Positions 7,044 to 15,848 are shown, numbered from the stretch's first letter. The stretch: 41,898 nt of DNA from JAQVWU01 sp964628455 (GCA_964628455.1 CAZVPD010000012.1:1-41898); one strand, 5' to 3'. The notes: generated from the sequence alone by a model not told the origin. A program made the numbers and translations.

Positions 7044-9599
7044 CTATCGGCTGATCAGCAGCGTTTTTATTTCATAAGGTCTGTAATGATGCTCTTTTGC
7101 GGGTCCGCGGAGGATTTTGCGTTCCAGCGGGTCTGTTTCGGCCGCCGCGGGGATCGTGTCCGTCGTGTCTTTTCCTTCGGACTCATAGGCGCGCAGGATC
7201 ATATCTCCGTTTTCGGAACGTTTGACAGCGGTGACGATCACGTTTGCGGCTGTATTTTCAAAATAAGAATGGACTGCCGGTAGGGACGCGCTTTTGGCTG
7301 ATACGCCGGCGGCCGGCGTGACCGTGTTGTATCTGAGGCCGAACGCAGCCGGAGCCGCGCATTCGGGTCTGCCCGCCGTTGTCGTCACCGCAAATTCGCT
7401 GATATGTCTGCCGTGGTCGACAGCCCCGGCGCAGGCAAATTCCTCGACCGTCGGGGAACGCAGCAGGCTGATCTGCATATGATTGTTTTTGACGCGGCAG
7501 CCGGGCAGTCCCTTATTGAAAAGAACGACGCTGCAGTCCCGTATCCCGTCGTATGCCGCAAACCAGTTCATCTGCGGCCATTCGTCCTCGATGCCCAGCT
7601 GATCGCCGGAGATTATTTCGTTCCCGCGTTCGAGCGTTCCGTACGGGATCTCGTAGAACGCGGTTTGTCCGCTGTCAAACGAAAGCGGAAAATCGACGGT
7701 GAGGCGGCAGTTTTTTCCCTGCCAGAACAAGTCGTTTTTATAGAAGATCTTTTTGATCCCGTCGTAAAGGGTGATCTCCGTTGTCCATTCGAGCTTTTCG
7801 ACATCGTATTCGGCGCTCGAATAACCGCCTTTTAATATCAGCGACCGGTATCCGCTGCCCGTGACGGTCTTCTGTTCGGATTCGCACAGCTTCACAATGT
7901 TTTTTTCGGGCTGAAGCCGGCCCCACGGATGGCCCCAGTCGTTTGACAGCAGCAGCGAACCGGGCGAACCGCAGAGTAATTCGCAGTTTAAAGTTAAATC
8001 ATATATGTTCTGTCTGGTCACGCGGTAATACTCGTTTTCGATAAAATCCCCGTCCGAAAGGGCGGTTTCCGGCTTTACGCAGAATTTTCGGTAGAATACC
8101 GCGTGTCCCATCGGGGGTATCCGGCCGATGAATTCGATCTCGAGCGCCGTGTCGAGTACGTTTTTCGAAACTTTGCAGGATACAACGGGGACTTGTTTAT
8201 TGGAACTGTCCCGTATTTCGGCGTATTCGGGAGACTTCCCGCGGAGGACGGTTTTGACGGGCAGATCGTTCCATTCGGCCGAAGTGGGATTGAAGACGGC
8301 AAAGGGGGTGAATCCTTCGGCCGGCGCGGCCGATATTTTCTTTGCGGCCGCGTCCGACGATTCTCTGATTACCTGTGAGGCTGCAAGATACACCTCATGG
8401 CAGCAGTTCATCAGTTCGGCGTAGCTCGCGTCGGTATGGCTTGCCGTGATGCAGTCGTGGAACTGGATGAACGCGAGCGTATTCCACATGCGCTCGAACT
8501 TTTTGTGCGGATATTCTCCCGGGGCGAGTCCGATAACGGCCATTTTTTCCGCGGTCAGCACGAGCTGTTCGAGCATGCGGTTTTTCTTTTTGATTTCGAT
8601 GCGCGATACATAGCAGCCGCATGCCATCGGATTTCCCTCGGCACGGGAATCGACCTCATCCGCGGGAACTGTGCCCTCGCGGACGGCTCTGATTTTATCT
8701 CCGCTGAGGTATTCGACAAGTTCTCCGAATCCGAAATAACAAACCCCGATATCGTATTTCGCGGCGGTATCGCGGAGATATTCCGGAAAATCGGGCATGT
8801 GGAGGGTTTCTTCGGAGATGACATACATAAAGCGCGTCTCGTCGTCCGATCGGGCGAATTCCTTTAAATAATCCTCGGTAGGAGTCATGTTTCCGATGTG
8901 ATTCTGAATCCCTTCGGTCTTTTCATGCTGTTCGGAATAGGCGAACGTATAGGAATAGTCTATGCCGCTTCCGCCGCAGACTTCGCAGCCTTCGCCGCCG
9001 CAGCTGCCGCATGCCGTGTATTTATAAAAATCGCCGTACATGCGGTCAAAAGATTCGTTGGCGGGTCTGATCAGAACGATGCTTCCGTCCAGTCCCCTCC
9101 AGTAGGGCTTATGGCCGCGGAAAACACGGTCGAACTGGGTGATCGCGTCGTATCCGAACTGCCTGAAGATCTGAGGAAGCTGTGCGGAAAGGCCGAACGT
9201 GTCGGGGCAGTCCGCATATTCCGGACGCCTGCCGAAAGCGGTTTCGTAATAACGGATGCTGTAGTAATGGTTCCGGTAAGCCGATTCGCCGCAGGACATG
9301 TTGTAGTCTATGACGCATTCGCCGCCGCCGAGCAGTTCGATCCTGCCTTCGCGGACCAGTTTTTCGAAGCGTTCTTTTAAGTCGGGGTTGCGCAGCAGAA
9401 AACGTTTTACGGAAATGGACTGCTCGATCCCGTATTTCCAGCCGTATTTTTCGGCAAACTCAAACTGCTGGCTGATCTGCGCTTCTTCTATGTCCGAATA
9501 GGGGTGTATCTTTTCGCCTTTATAATAGAAGTGGTCGGTAAAACACCGCCTCCATGACGGGTCCATATGATTCCGTGAATAGACGATCAGCTTTTTCAT
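7044..9599 (-). CDS. GH38 alpha-mannosidase with four-cysteine insert
   Basis: 851 residues, no signal peptide, so cytoplasmic. The GH38 catalytic landmarks are present: H11 and D13 in NHMDPSW, the likely nucleophile D133 in CPDTFGLSAQLPQIF, and H381 in FIQFHDCITASHTD. These would form the zinc site and the nucleophile. The C-terminal half (about 440-851) is the beta-sandwich region typical of the family. Oddly, between the second and third landmarks lies C197-x2-C200-x4-C205-x2-C208 embedded in glycines (CGSCGGEGCEVCGGSG), a DnaJ-like zinc-ribbon pattern that I do not know from characterised GH38 enzymes. The likely role is removal of alpha-mannose from imported glycans; linkage is not predictable. 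The ribosome site is GAGG. It has a perfect promoter at 9663-9691 and galM downstream. Confidence 0.87.
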   Translation of the reverse strand: MKKLIVYSRNHMDPSWRRCFTDHFYYKGEKIHPYSDIEEAQISQQFEFAEKYGWKYGIEQSISVKRFLLRNPDLKERFEKLVREGRIELLGGGECVIDYNMSCGESAYRNHYYSIRYYETAFGRRPEYADCPDTFGLSAQLPQIFRQFGYDAITQFDRVFRGHKPYWRGLDGSIVLIRPANESFDRMYGDFYKYTACGSCGGEGCEVCGGSGIDYSYTFAYSEQHEKTEGIQNHIGNMTPTEDYLKEFARSDDETRFMYVISEETLHMPDFPEYLRDTAAKYDIGVCYFGFGELVEYLSGDKIRAVREGTVPADEVDSRAEGNPMACGCYVSRIEIKKKNRMLEQLVLTAEKMAVIGLAPGEYPHKKFERMWNTLAFIQFHDCITASHTDASYAELMNCCHEVYLAASQVIRESSDAAAKKISAAPAEGFTPFAVFNPTSAEWNDLPVKTVLRGKSPEYAEIRDSSNKQVPVVSCKVSKNVLDTALEIEFIGRIPPMGHAVFYRKFCVKPETALSDGDFIENEYYRVTRQNIYDLTLNCELLCGSPGSLLLSNDWGHPWGRLQPEKNIVKLCESEQKTVTGSGYRSLILKGGYSSAEYDVEKLEWTTEITLYDGIKKIFYKNDLFWQGKNCRLTVDFPLSFDSGQTAFYEIPYGTLERGNEIISGDQLGIEDEWPQMNWFAAYDGIRDCSVVLFNKGLPGCRVKNNHMQISLLRSPTVEEFACAGAVDHGRHISEFAVTTTAGRPECAAPAAFGLRYNTVTPAAGVSAKSASLPAVHSYFENTAANVIVTAVKRSENGDMILRAYESEGKDTTDTIPAAAETDPLERKILRGPAKEHHYRPYEIKTLLISR

Positions 9600-9662
9600 A
9601 AAAAGACCTCACACTCTTTTGTTTTCGGGTTTTCTATCGGATATGTCTGGAAGTTTGACGCT

Positions 9663-9691
9663 ATTATATCTTAAAAGAAAGCCGATGTCAA
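9663..9691 (-). promoter_or_regulatory. consensus sigma-A promoter of the GH38 gene
   Basis: Minus strand TTGACA (9691-9686), 17-base spacer, TATAAT (9668-9663). It stands back to back with the promoter at 9710-9737; the two -35 boxes are only 18 bases apart, so one bound regulator could control both. Confidence 0.88.
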
Positions 9692-9709
9692 GAAACGCGA
9701 AGGCGGGTA

Positions 9710-9737
9710 TTGCATTTTTTATCGAAGGTGGTATAAT
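9710..9737 (+). promoter_or_regulatory. promoter of the glycyl radical enzyme
   Basis: TTGCAT (9710-9715), 16-base spacer, TATAAT (9732-9737). Start near 9744; this supports the ATG at 9784 and excludes the earlier in-frame start at 9619. Confidence 0.78.
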
Positions 9738-9783
9738 AGAGTCAAAACAGACTTTATTTTTTTATTGGATTGAAGGGAATGTT

Positions 9784-11916
9784 ATGGTCTTTTATTCGGC
9801 TTTCCCGGGCAGCCGGCCTGTCCGGACTTCTGAAAACACACGAAAATTCGCATGGGATTCGCTGCATGCCGTTTACGGACTTCAGACCTGCGACACGCCT
9901 GCGCTGGCTGCCGACTCGGTCGGGGATTTTGAACAGATGTCCGCCTATGACAAATACGACGCGATGATCGCCCTGATAGCGGAGCAGGCTCCGCTGAGGC
10001 TGTGTCCGGGTGAACTTCTGTGCGGGAGCGCGACGCTGGGAAACGCCGTCTTTCACGTGATACCCGTCACATACGGAGGAAAAAACGTCATGGGCAGCGT
10101 GTCGCACCTGACCTGCGGCTTCGACAGGGTCCTCCGCGAAGGCCTTGATTCCTACCGAAAGCGGATCGGGGATCGTCTGACCGGTTTTTGCGACGAAAAT
10201 CAGAAAAGATTCCTGCAGTCCCTGCTGAACGTTTGCGACGCCGTCAAAGTATGGCACGGCAGGTATCTGGCGCTTCTCGCCGAAAAGATCAAAGAAGCCG
10301 CGACAGACGCCGAAAAGCTTTATTATACGGACTTGTATGAAAATCTCGCGCCCGTTCCGTTTAGTCCTCCCGCAAATTACCGGCAGGCGATGCAGGCGCT
10401 CTGGTTCCTGTTCGCTTTTACCAGGCTTTGCGGCAACTGGCCCGGACTCGGCAGGCTGGACGTCATGGTGGGCGGCCTGCTTGAACATGACCTCGAAACG
10501 GGGGCGGTCACCGAATCCGAAGCGCGCGAGATCATGGCTCATTTCTTTATCAAAGGCTGCGAGTGGATCCGCCTCGATTCGCGGGGAACGGGAGACGCCC
10601 AGCATTATCAGAATATCGTGCTTGCCGGATGCGATGAAAACGGCGCGGAAGTCGCGTGCACCGCAACAAGACTGGCGCTTGAGGTAGTGGAGGAATTTCC
10701 GATATCCGATTATCCGATCGCCGTCCGGATAAACAGCGAAAGCCCCGCCTGGCTCATACGCAAGATCGCCGAAGTTATGCGTCACGGCAGCGGGGTCGCG
10801 GCCGTTTATAACGAAAAGCTGATCATAGACAGTATGGTTGAATTCGGTTATGATCTTACCGAGGCGCGCCGGTTTGCGAATGACGGCTGCTGGGAGGTTC
10901 AGGTCCCCGGCAAAACGCTCTTCGGCTATCAACCGATGGACGGACTGGAGCTGTTCCAGCGCCACGTGCTGGGCTTATACGACGATGAGGTCCGCGATTA
11001 TGCCTCTTTTGAGGAGCTCACGGAAAAATACGACCGTGTCCTCGCTTCTCATATGGAGGCATGGCATGCCGGAGCCGACGGATTCGGATCCGGCGGCGGT
11101 CCGGCTTCGGTGATAGCGCTTCTGGAAGACGACTGCATCGAAAATGCGCTCGATTATTATTGCGGCGGAACGCGCTACAGGGCGCTGTCCCCGCATCTGG
11201 GCGGGATGCCGGACGTCGCCAATGAAATGTACGCGGTCAAAAAGCTGGTCTACGAAGAGAAAAAAATCTCTTTTGCCGGCCTGACGGCTGTTTTAAAAAA
11301 CAATTGGGAAGGCAATGAAGAGCTGAGGCTGTATGTGCGCCGAAAATATGCGTATTACGGCAACGACAATGACGAAGCGGACCTGATCCTGGCGCATATC
11401 ATGGATACTTTCATGAACGAAACCCGGAAGGTCAGACTGCGCAGAGGCGTTCTCCGCCCCGCCGGAATATCGACATTCGGCAGGCAGATCGACTGGAAAG
11501 ACAGCCGGCGCGCTCATGCTCACGGCTTCAGGAGCGGCGACATCCTGTCCGGAAACCTGAGCCCGACACCGGGGACCGATATGCTCGGAGCCACGGCGGT
11601 CATAAAATCACACTGCAAAACGGACCTTTTCCGCCTGACCTGCGGAACGGCGCTGGATATAAAACTCGACCCCACCTCGGTTTCGGGCGAGGATGGGACG
11701 AATGCCGTTATGGCTCTGCTGCGCGGCTTTATGTCTCTCGGCGGATTTTTTATGCAGATCGATGTCATGGACAACAAAGTCCTGCTGGAAGCGCAGATCC
11801 ACCCCGAAAACTATCAGAATCTGTCGGTCAGGATCTCGGGCTGGTCGGCCAGATTTGTCACCCTCTCCGACGCCTGGCAGCGCATGATCATCGAACGAAC
11901 GGCCGCGGGCGTATAA
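9784..11916 (+). CDS. glycyl radical enzyme, PFL-like, unknown substrate
   Basis: 710 residues from the ATG at 9784 (AAGGGAA ribosome site, promoter just upstream). The active-site thiyl cysteine is C369 in NDGCWE, the GCxE form shared by glycyl radical eliminases such as glycerol and choline-type lyases rather than the CC pair of true pyruvate formate-lyase. The C-terminal radical loop reads VRISGWSARFVTL with G686 as radical site; the usual Tyr after Gly is Trp687 here. Shorter than most family members (about 780-850). Activity requires a radical SAM activating enzyme, and none is encoded nearby. The next gene, mnmE, begins 18 bp downstream on the same strand, so the two are probably cotranscribed. 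The neighbouring divergent glycosidase hints at sugar-derived substrates, but this is weak evidence. Confidence 0.85.
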   Translation: MVFYSAFPGSRPVRTSENTRKFAWDSLHAVYGLQTCDTPALAADSVGDFEQMSAYDKYDAMIALIAEQAPLRLCPGELLCGSATLGNAVFHVIPVTYGGKNVMGSVSHLTCGFDRVLREGLDSYRKRIGDRLTGFCDENQKRFLQSLLNVCDAVKVWHGRYLALLAEKIKEAATDAEKLYYTDLYENLAPVPFSPPANYRQAMQALWFLFAFTRLCGNWPGLGRLDVMVGGLLEHDLETGAVTESEAREIMAHFFIKGCEWIRLDSRGTGDAQHYQNIVLAGCDENGAEVACTATRLALEVVEEFPISDYPIAVRINSESPAWLIRKIAEVMRHGSGVAAVYNEKLIIDSMVEFGYDLTEARRFANDGCWEVQVPGKTLFGYQPMDGLELFQRHVLGLYDDEVRDYASFEELTEKYDRVLASHMEAWHAGADGFGSGGGPASVIALLEDDCIENALDYYCGGTRYRALSPHLGGMPDVANEMYAVKKLVYEEKKISFAGLTAVLKNNWEGNEELRLYVRRKYAYYGNDNDEADLILAHIMDTFMNETRKVRLRRGVLRPAGISTFGRQIDWKDSRRAHAHGFRSGDILSGNLSPTPGTDMLGATAVIKSHCKTDLFRLTCGTALDIKLDPTSVSGEDGTNAVMALLRGFMSLGGFFMQIDVMDNKVLLEAQIHPENYQNLSVRISGWSARFVTLSDAWQRMIIERTAAGV

Positions 11917-11934
11917 AGGGCAGGTGGAGAATCG

Positions 11935-13314
11935 ATGAATCTGTCGGATACGATAGCCGCGGTCTCGACTCCTCACGGCAGGGGGGGCATTGCGGTGATC
12001 CGCATATCGGGTGACGGCGCGCTGGACGTCGCATCGTCGATGTTCCGCCCGAAAAACGGGGAGGCTCTGAGCAAAGTCCGGCCCAATACGGCTGTTTACG
12101 GTGCGATCTGCCATTCGGGAACACGGATCGACGACGGGATCGCAACGGTATTCCGCGCTCCGCATTCTTTTACGGGCGAAGACACCGTTGAAATATCCTG
12201 TCACGGCGGATTGCTTCTGACGCAGATGACGCTTGAGGCGGCGCTGACCGGGGGGGCCCGTCAGGCGGAAGCCGGTGAATTTACCCGGCGCGCGTTTACT
12301 TCGGGCAAAATAGACCTTTCACGCGCCGAAGCCGTGGTCAATCTGATCGAAGCGGAGAGCGCGGAAAAAATAAAGCTGAATGCCGCCCAGTCACGGGGCG
12401 TGCTCTCGCGAAAAATAGAATCGGTCAGGACCGCGCTCCTTGAAACGGCTGCCAGCATTTATGCCTATATCGATTTTCCCGATGAGGATATGACCGACCT
12501 GCCCCCGGCTGAGCTTTACGGAAAGCTCGGTGAAATTTCTTCCGAAATGCGGAAATTGATTTCGACTTACCGGACCGGACGTGCGATCACCGAAGGCATT
12601 CCCACAGTGATCGCCGGAAAGCCCAATACAGGCAAGTCCTCTCTCCTCAACCTTCTGCTGGGCGAGGAGCGCGCTATCGTATCGTCTGTCGCAGGTACCA
12701 CCCGTGATACGGTCGAAGAAACCGCGGTTGCGGGGCGCGTGCTGCTCAGGCTGTGCGATACAGCCGGCATTCACCAGACGCAGGATGAAGTGGAACGGCT
12801 CGGGATCGGCCGCACGGAGGCGAAACTCGCCGGCGCCGCGTTGATTCTGGCGGTCTTCGACGGTTCGCAGATGCAGGATGCGCGTGACGAGACTTTTCTT
12901 GCCGCTCTGTCGGATAAAAGCGCCGAAGTCATCGCCGTGATCAACAAGTCCGACCTGCCCCCGCACGACGATATCGCACGCATCCGGGCGCGGTTCGGAC
13001 ATACCGTAAGCGTATCCTGCAAAAGCGGCGAAGGGATGGAAAAACTGATCGCCGAGATCGAGGGCCTTTTTCTCGAAGGGGAGATCGATTATGACAGCAC
13101 GGCTGTCATCACCGGTGCGAGGCAGTATGCGGCGCTTTGTTCGGCCTGTGAATGCGTTGAAAAAGCGGCGGACGCACTGGAGAACGGCATGACCCAGGAT
13201 ATGGCCGGACTGGATATCGAAGCCGCCCTGTCAAAACTCGGTGAGATCGACGGAAGGACCGTGACCGGCGAAATTGTCGACAATATATTCCACAGGTTCT
13301 GCGTCGGTAAATAA
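11935..13314 (+). CDS. mnmE: tRNA modification GTPase MnmE
   Basis: 459 residues. With MnmG it builds the cmnm5 group on uridine 34 of several tRNAs. The N-terminal tetrahydrofolate-binding domain opens with DTIAAVSTPHGRGGIAVIRISG. The central G domain carries the P-loop AGKPNTGKSS (about 223-232), a DTAG switch and NKSD. The helical domain ends in the obligatory FCVGK, whose cysteine is needed for modification. Full length. It starts 18 bp after the glycyl radical enzyme with ribosome site GGAGA. mnmG, rnpA, yidC and jag, which usually surround mnmE in Firmicutes, are not here. Confidence 0.95.
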   Translation: MNLSDTIAAVSTPHGRGGIAVIRISGDGALDVASSMFRPKNGEALSKVRPNTAVYGAICHSGTRIDDGIATVFRAPHSFTGEDTVEISCHGGLLLTQMTLEAALTGGARQAEAGEFTRRAFTSGKIDLSRAEAVVNLIEAESAEKIKLNAAQSRGVLSRKIESVRTALLETAASIYAYIDFPDEDMTDLPPAELYGKLGEISSEMRKLISTYRTGRAITEGIPTVIAGKPNTGKSSLLNLLLGEERAIVSSVAGTTRDTVEETAVAGRVLLRLCDTAGIHQTQDEVERLGIGRTEAKLAGAALILAVFDGSQMQDARDETFLAALSDKSAEVIAVINKSDLPPHDDIARIRARFGHTVSVSCKSGEGMEKLIAEIEGLFLEGEIDYDSTAVITGARQYAALCSACECVEKAADALENGMTQDMAGLDIEAALSKLGEIDGRTVTGEIVDNIFHRFCVGK

Positions 13315-13361
13315 AGTGCGTTTATTTTGTGAATGAGTGTTTGCCGCGCCGTTAAAACAGC

Positions 13362-13390
13362 TTGACAACAGGCCGAAATCATGTTACAAT
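13362..13390 (+). promoter_or_regulatory. promoter of the lipoprotein pair
   Basis: TTGACA (13362-13367), 17-base spacer, TACAAT (13385-13390). GGAGG and the ATG follow about 50 bases later. Confidence 0.85.
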
Positions 13391-13449
13391 CGTGTACGTA
13401 ATAAAAACGGCGCAAAGCCGGTAAAACAACGTTTAACGGAGGTATTTCA

Positions 13450-14121
13450 ATGTCAAAAAGGTTAAAAAGAATCTTTGCACTCATGATTGCCCTGCTTTTC
13501 GTTTTATCTTTCGCCTCCTGTAAAAAAGAATCCGAACTGTCCGGAGAGACGGCGGCCGAAACCGCCGGGGATACCGCGGCGGCTGCCGAAACGGCTGCTC
13601 CCGAAACGGCTGCTCCCGAAACCGAAGCGCCTCCCAAAGACAAATACGCCTATATCGATTTCTACGAGGACAACGGAGGCGGTCACAACCCCTACAGCCT
13701 CATGACCGAAGGCTCGTCCATAGGTGTGCATTTCAAAGTCGCCGAAGGATTCCTCGAGGATTTCAGCATCTGCTGTCCCAGCTGGTCCAACGATATCGGA
13801 AGCCTGACCATGCGCGTTTATAAATGGAACACCGATTATGCGACTACGGTTGCGTCGGCTCCGGCTGCCGAGGAAACTTTTGTCGACTACGTGGACAACG
13901 ACTGGCTTTTCATGTATTTTAACGGGGACGGAGCCAAGGGGCTCGAAGCGGGCGAATATCTTGTGACCCTCGGTGACGGCGTCGATGAAAGCGGTTCGGG
14001 CGTCGGACTGTGGACATACGGACCCATTGCGGATCCCGCCATCATCAACTATTACGCCAACGGCGAAGTGACCGACCAGTACGGCTGGGAAGCAGCCGCG
14101 ACCATTGTCATCCCCGCCTGA
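13450..14121 (+). CDS. lipoprotein with acidic Ala/Glu/Thr linker, unknown function
   Basis: 223 residues. Signal peptide with lipobox FAS-C24, so a surface lipoprotein. Residues about 30-62 are a low-complexity linker of AAETA / AAPET units, partly encoded by a 15-base tandem repeat at 13589-13618. The C-terminal domain (about 66-223) looks beta-rich, with many aromatics and Asp/Gly turns (for example VYKWNTDYATTV, DGVDESGSGVGLWTYG). It may be a carbohydrate- or surface-binding module, but I recognise no family. Good GGAGG ribosome site and its own promoter. A stem-loop separates it from the solute-binding-type lipoprotein downstream, with which it is probably cotranscribed. Confidence 0.75.
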   Translation: MSKRLKRIFALMIALLFVLSFASCKKESELSGETAAETAGDTAAAAETAAPETAAPETEAPPKDKYAYIDFYEDNGGGHNPYSLMTEGSSIGVHFKVAEGFLEDFSICCPSWSNDIGSLTMRVYKWNTDYATTVASAPAAEETFVDYVDNDWLFMYFNGDGAKGLEAGEYLVTLGDGVDESGSGVGLWTYGPIADPAIINYYANGEVTDQYGWEAAATIVIPA

Positions 14122-14141
14122 TTTTACTGTTATTCACGGCA

Positions 14142-14168
14142 GCGGGCTGTTTTTTTCCGACAGCCCGC
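14142..14168 (+). other. intercistronic stem-loop
   Basis: 9-bp stem GCGGGCTGT (14142-14150) / ACAGCCCGC (14160-14168). The T-run is in the loop, not after the stem, so it does not look like a terminator. It may stabilise or process the mRNA between the two lipoprotein genes. Confidence 0.45.
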
Positions 14169-14191
14169 CGTACGCTTAAAAGGAGATCCAT

Positions 14192-15670
14192 ATGAAACTG
14201 TTTTTTCGCGCCGCCTGCTTTATACTTGTTTTTATCATCGCTGCGGGAGCTGCCGTGTCCTGCGCGGACACCGCCGAAGCCAATTCTCCGGCTGAAACCG
14301 CAGCCGTTACCACCGTCAGTCCCGAAGAGGAAATGACCGATATCGAAAAACGCCAGCTGGTTTCCGACGGGATTCCGGAAGGCCTGAATTTCGAGGGCGA
14401 AGAATTTGTCATGCTCGTTCAGACGATGCATTTATACGACGCCTGGGTGGCGGAGATGACCGGCGACATCGTCGAGGATGCCATCTACGAACGCAACGCG
14501 GATGTGATGGAGCGCTTCAACGTCAAGATCAGCGAAGCGGTCAATGCGGAATACGGAACCTGCACCACCTATCTGAAAAATTCAGTGAACTCGGGAGACG
14601 ACGTTTACGACCTTATACTCGGTCACGCCGTACAGTCGGGCGCGGATGCGCTCAACGGATGGTTTCTGAACTGGTATGACGTGAATTATATGAATTTCGA
14701 ACAGCCGTGGTACCCGCAGCTTGCCGTAAAAGAACTGACCATCGACAACAAGATGTTCCTCGGCGTCAGTGACCTTGCCATGTCGGCGACAGAAAACACC
14801 TACTGCATGTTCTATGACAAGGTACAGGCCGAGTCCTATAATATGGGCAATATCTATGATATGGTCAACAGCGGAAAATGGACGGTCGGCCAGCTGATCA
14901 CCCTGACAAAAGACATCTATACGGACCTGGACGGCAACGCGGCGGCGGATGAAAATGATTTCTACGGATTTACCTCCAACTGCTACAGCAATGCCAATAC
15001 GTATCTCTGGGCGTTCGATCAGTCCGTTGTAAAAATCACACCCGAAAACGAAGTCAATATCACGTACAACAGCGAAAAAACGATCGCCATTATCGATAAA
15101 GTCCGCGAATTGTTTTATCAGCCCGGTTCGATGATCTTTGCCGATCACTTCAAAGGGTATGATTTCTTCAGAATGGGCCATGCCGTTTTTGTCAACGGCT
15201 TTATCGGGCATTCGGTCACTTATTACCGCGATTTCGAAAACGATTACGGAATTATCCCCTATCCCAAATGGGATGAAGAGCAGACGGCCTATTATTCCAT
15301 GGCGGACGGCAACTTCTCGATCATAGCCGCTCCCGTTACGATCGTCAATACGGATCTGGTCGGCGCCGTTACACATGCCCTCGGCGCATACAGCTGGAAA
15401 AACGTGATCCCCAACTACTACGACATAGCGCTCAAAGTCAAGGGGACGCGCGACGAGGAATCGGTCGCCATCCTCGATATGATCCTGGACTCCCGCGTGA
15501 TCGACTTTGCGTACCTGTACGACGCGTGGAAAGGCTATGTCTTCACATTCGAGCAGTTTACTTACAAAAACAACAAGCTCGAATTCTCTTCGATGTATGA
15601 GTCCAAACTCAAAGCCGTCACCAAGCATTATGACACGGTCCTCGCGCTGTTCCTGGATTACGGCGCATAA
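14192..15670 (+). CDS. extracellular solute-binding lipoprotein (sugar ABC type), no permease nearby
   Basis: 492 residues. Signal peptide with lipobox AVS-C24 and a Thr/Ala/Glu spacer to about residue 50. The remainder has the pattern of family 1 extracellular solute-binding proteins seen in Clostridia: GEEFVMLV near the start, DVYDLILGHAV (periplasmic-type strand), FYDKVQAESYNMGNIYDMVNSGKWTVGQL in the hinge region, and DYGIIPYPKWDEEQ followed by SIIAAPVT. These bind oligosaccharides or related solutes at the cell surface. The ABC permease and ATPase genes that usually follow are missing, so it either serves a transporter encoded elsewhere or acts as a sensor. AGGAG ribosome site; strong terminator follows. 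Confidence 0.83.
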   Translation: MKLFFRAACFILVFIIAAGAAVSCADTAEANSPAETAAVTTVSPEEEMTDIEKRQLVSDGIPEGLNFEGEEFVMLVQTMHLYDAWVAEMTGDIVEDAIYERNADVMERFNVKISEAVNAEYGTCTTYLKNSVNSGDDVYDLILGHAVQSGADALNGWFLNWYDVNYMNFEQPWYPQLAVKELTIDNKMFLGVSDLAMSATENTYCMFYDKVQAESYNMGNIYDMVNSGKWTVGQLITLTKDIYTDLDGNAAADENDFYGFTSNCYSNANTYLWAFDQSVVKITPENEVNITYNSEKTIAIIDKVRELFYQPGSMIFADHFKGYDFFRMGHAVFVNGFIGHSVTYYRDFENDYGIIPYPKWDEEQTAYYSMADGNFSIIAAPVTIVNTDLVGAVTHALGAYSWKNVIPNYYDIALKVKGTRDEESVAILDMILDSRVIDFAYLYDAWKGYVFTFEQFTYKNNKLEFSSMYESKLKAVTKHYDTVLALFLDYGA

Positions 15671-15686
15671 ATTCAAAGAGCAACGG

Positions 15687-15739
15687 ACAGTTCCCGTGAA
15701 GGCGGCACCGCGATGCGCCTTGACGGGAACTGTTTTTTT
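15687..15739 (+). terminator. terminator after the solute-binding lipoprotein
   Basis: 11-bp perfect outer stem (15687-15697 with 15723-15733), an inner stem AAGGCG (15699-15704) / CGCCTT (15716-15721), and a run of Ts at 15732-15740. Confidence 0.92.
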
Positions 15740-15746
15740 TGGCGGG

Positions 15747-15775
15747 TTGACAAAAACGCCCGCGGGAGATATAAT
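15747..15775 (+). promoter_or_regulatory. consensus promoter of mntP
   Basis: TTGACA (15747-15752), 17-base spacer, TATAAT (15770-15775), perfect consensus. Start near 15782; leader about 67 bases. Confidence 0.9.
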
Positions 15776-15780
15776 AATAT

Positions 15781-15813
15781 ATTCCGCTGTCCGGACACGG
15801 GCTCTGACGGAAT
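15781..15813 (+). other. hairpin at the 5' end of the mntP leader
   Basis: ATTCCG (15781-15786) pairs with CGGAAT (15808-15813), enclosing a TGTCCGGACA palindrome. It begins at the predicted transcription start. It is too small and lacks the conserved core of the manganese-sensing yybP-ykoY riboswitch. Confidence 0.4.
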
Positions 15814-15848
15814 CATGAGGACTGATAACGAAGGGATGTTCCCGCTGC

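Noticed and set aside
13089..13643. Ala/Ser/Val-rich frame on the minus strand
   Set aside because: Its repetitive N-terminus is the reverse of the lipoprotein linker and it runs into mnmE; not a gene.
15782..15848. yybP-ykoY manganese riboswitch before mntP
   Set aside because: The leader is too short and lacks the conserved internal loops.
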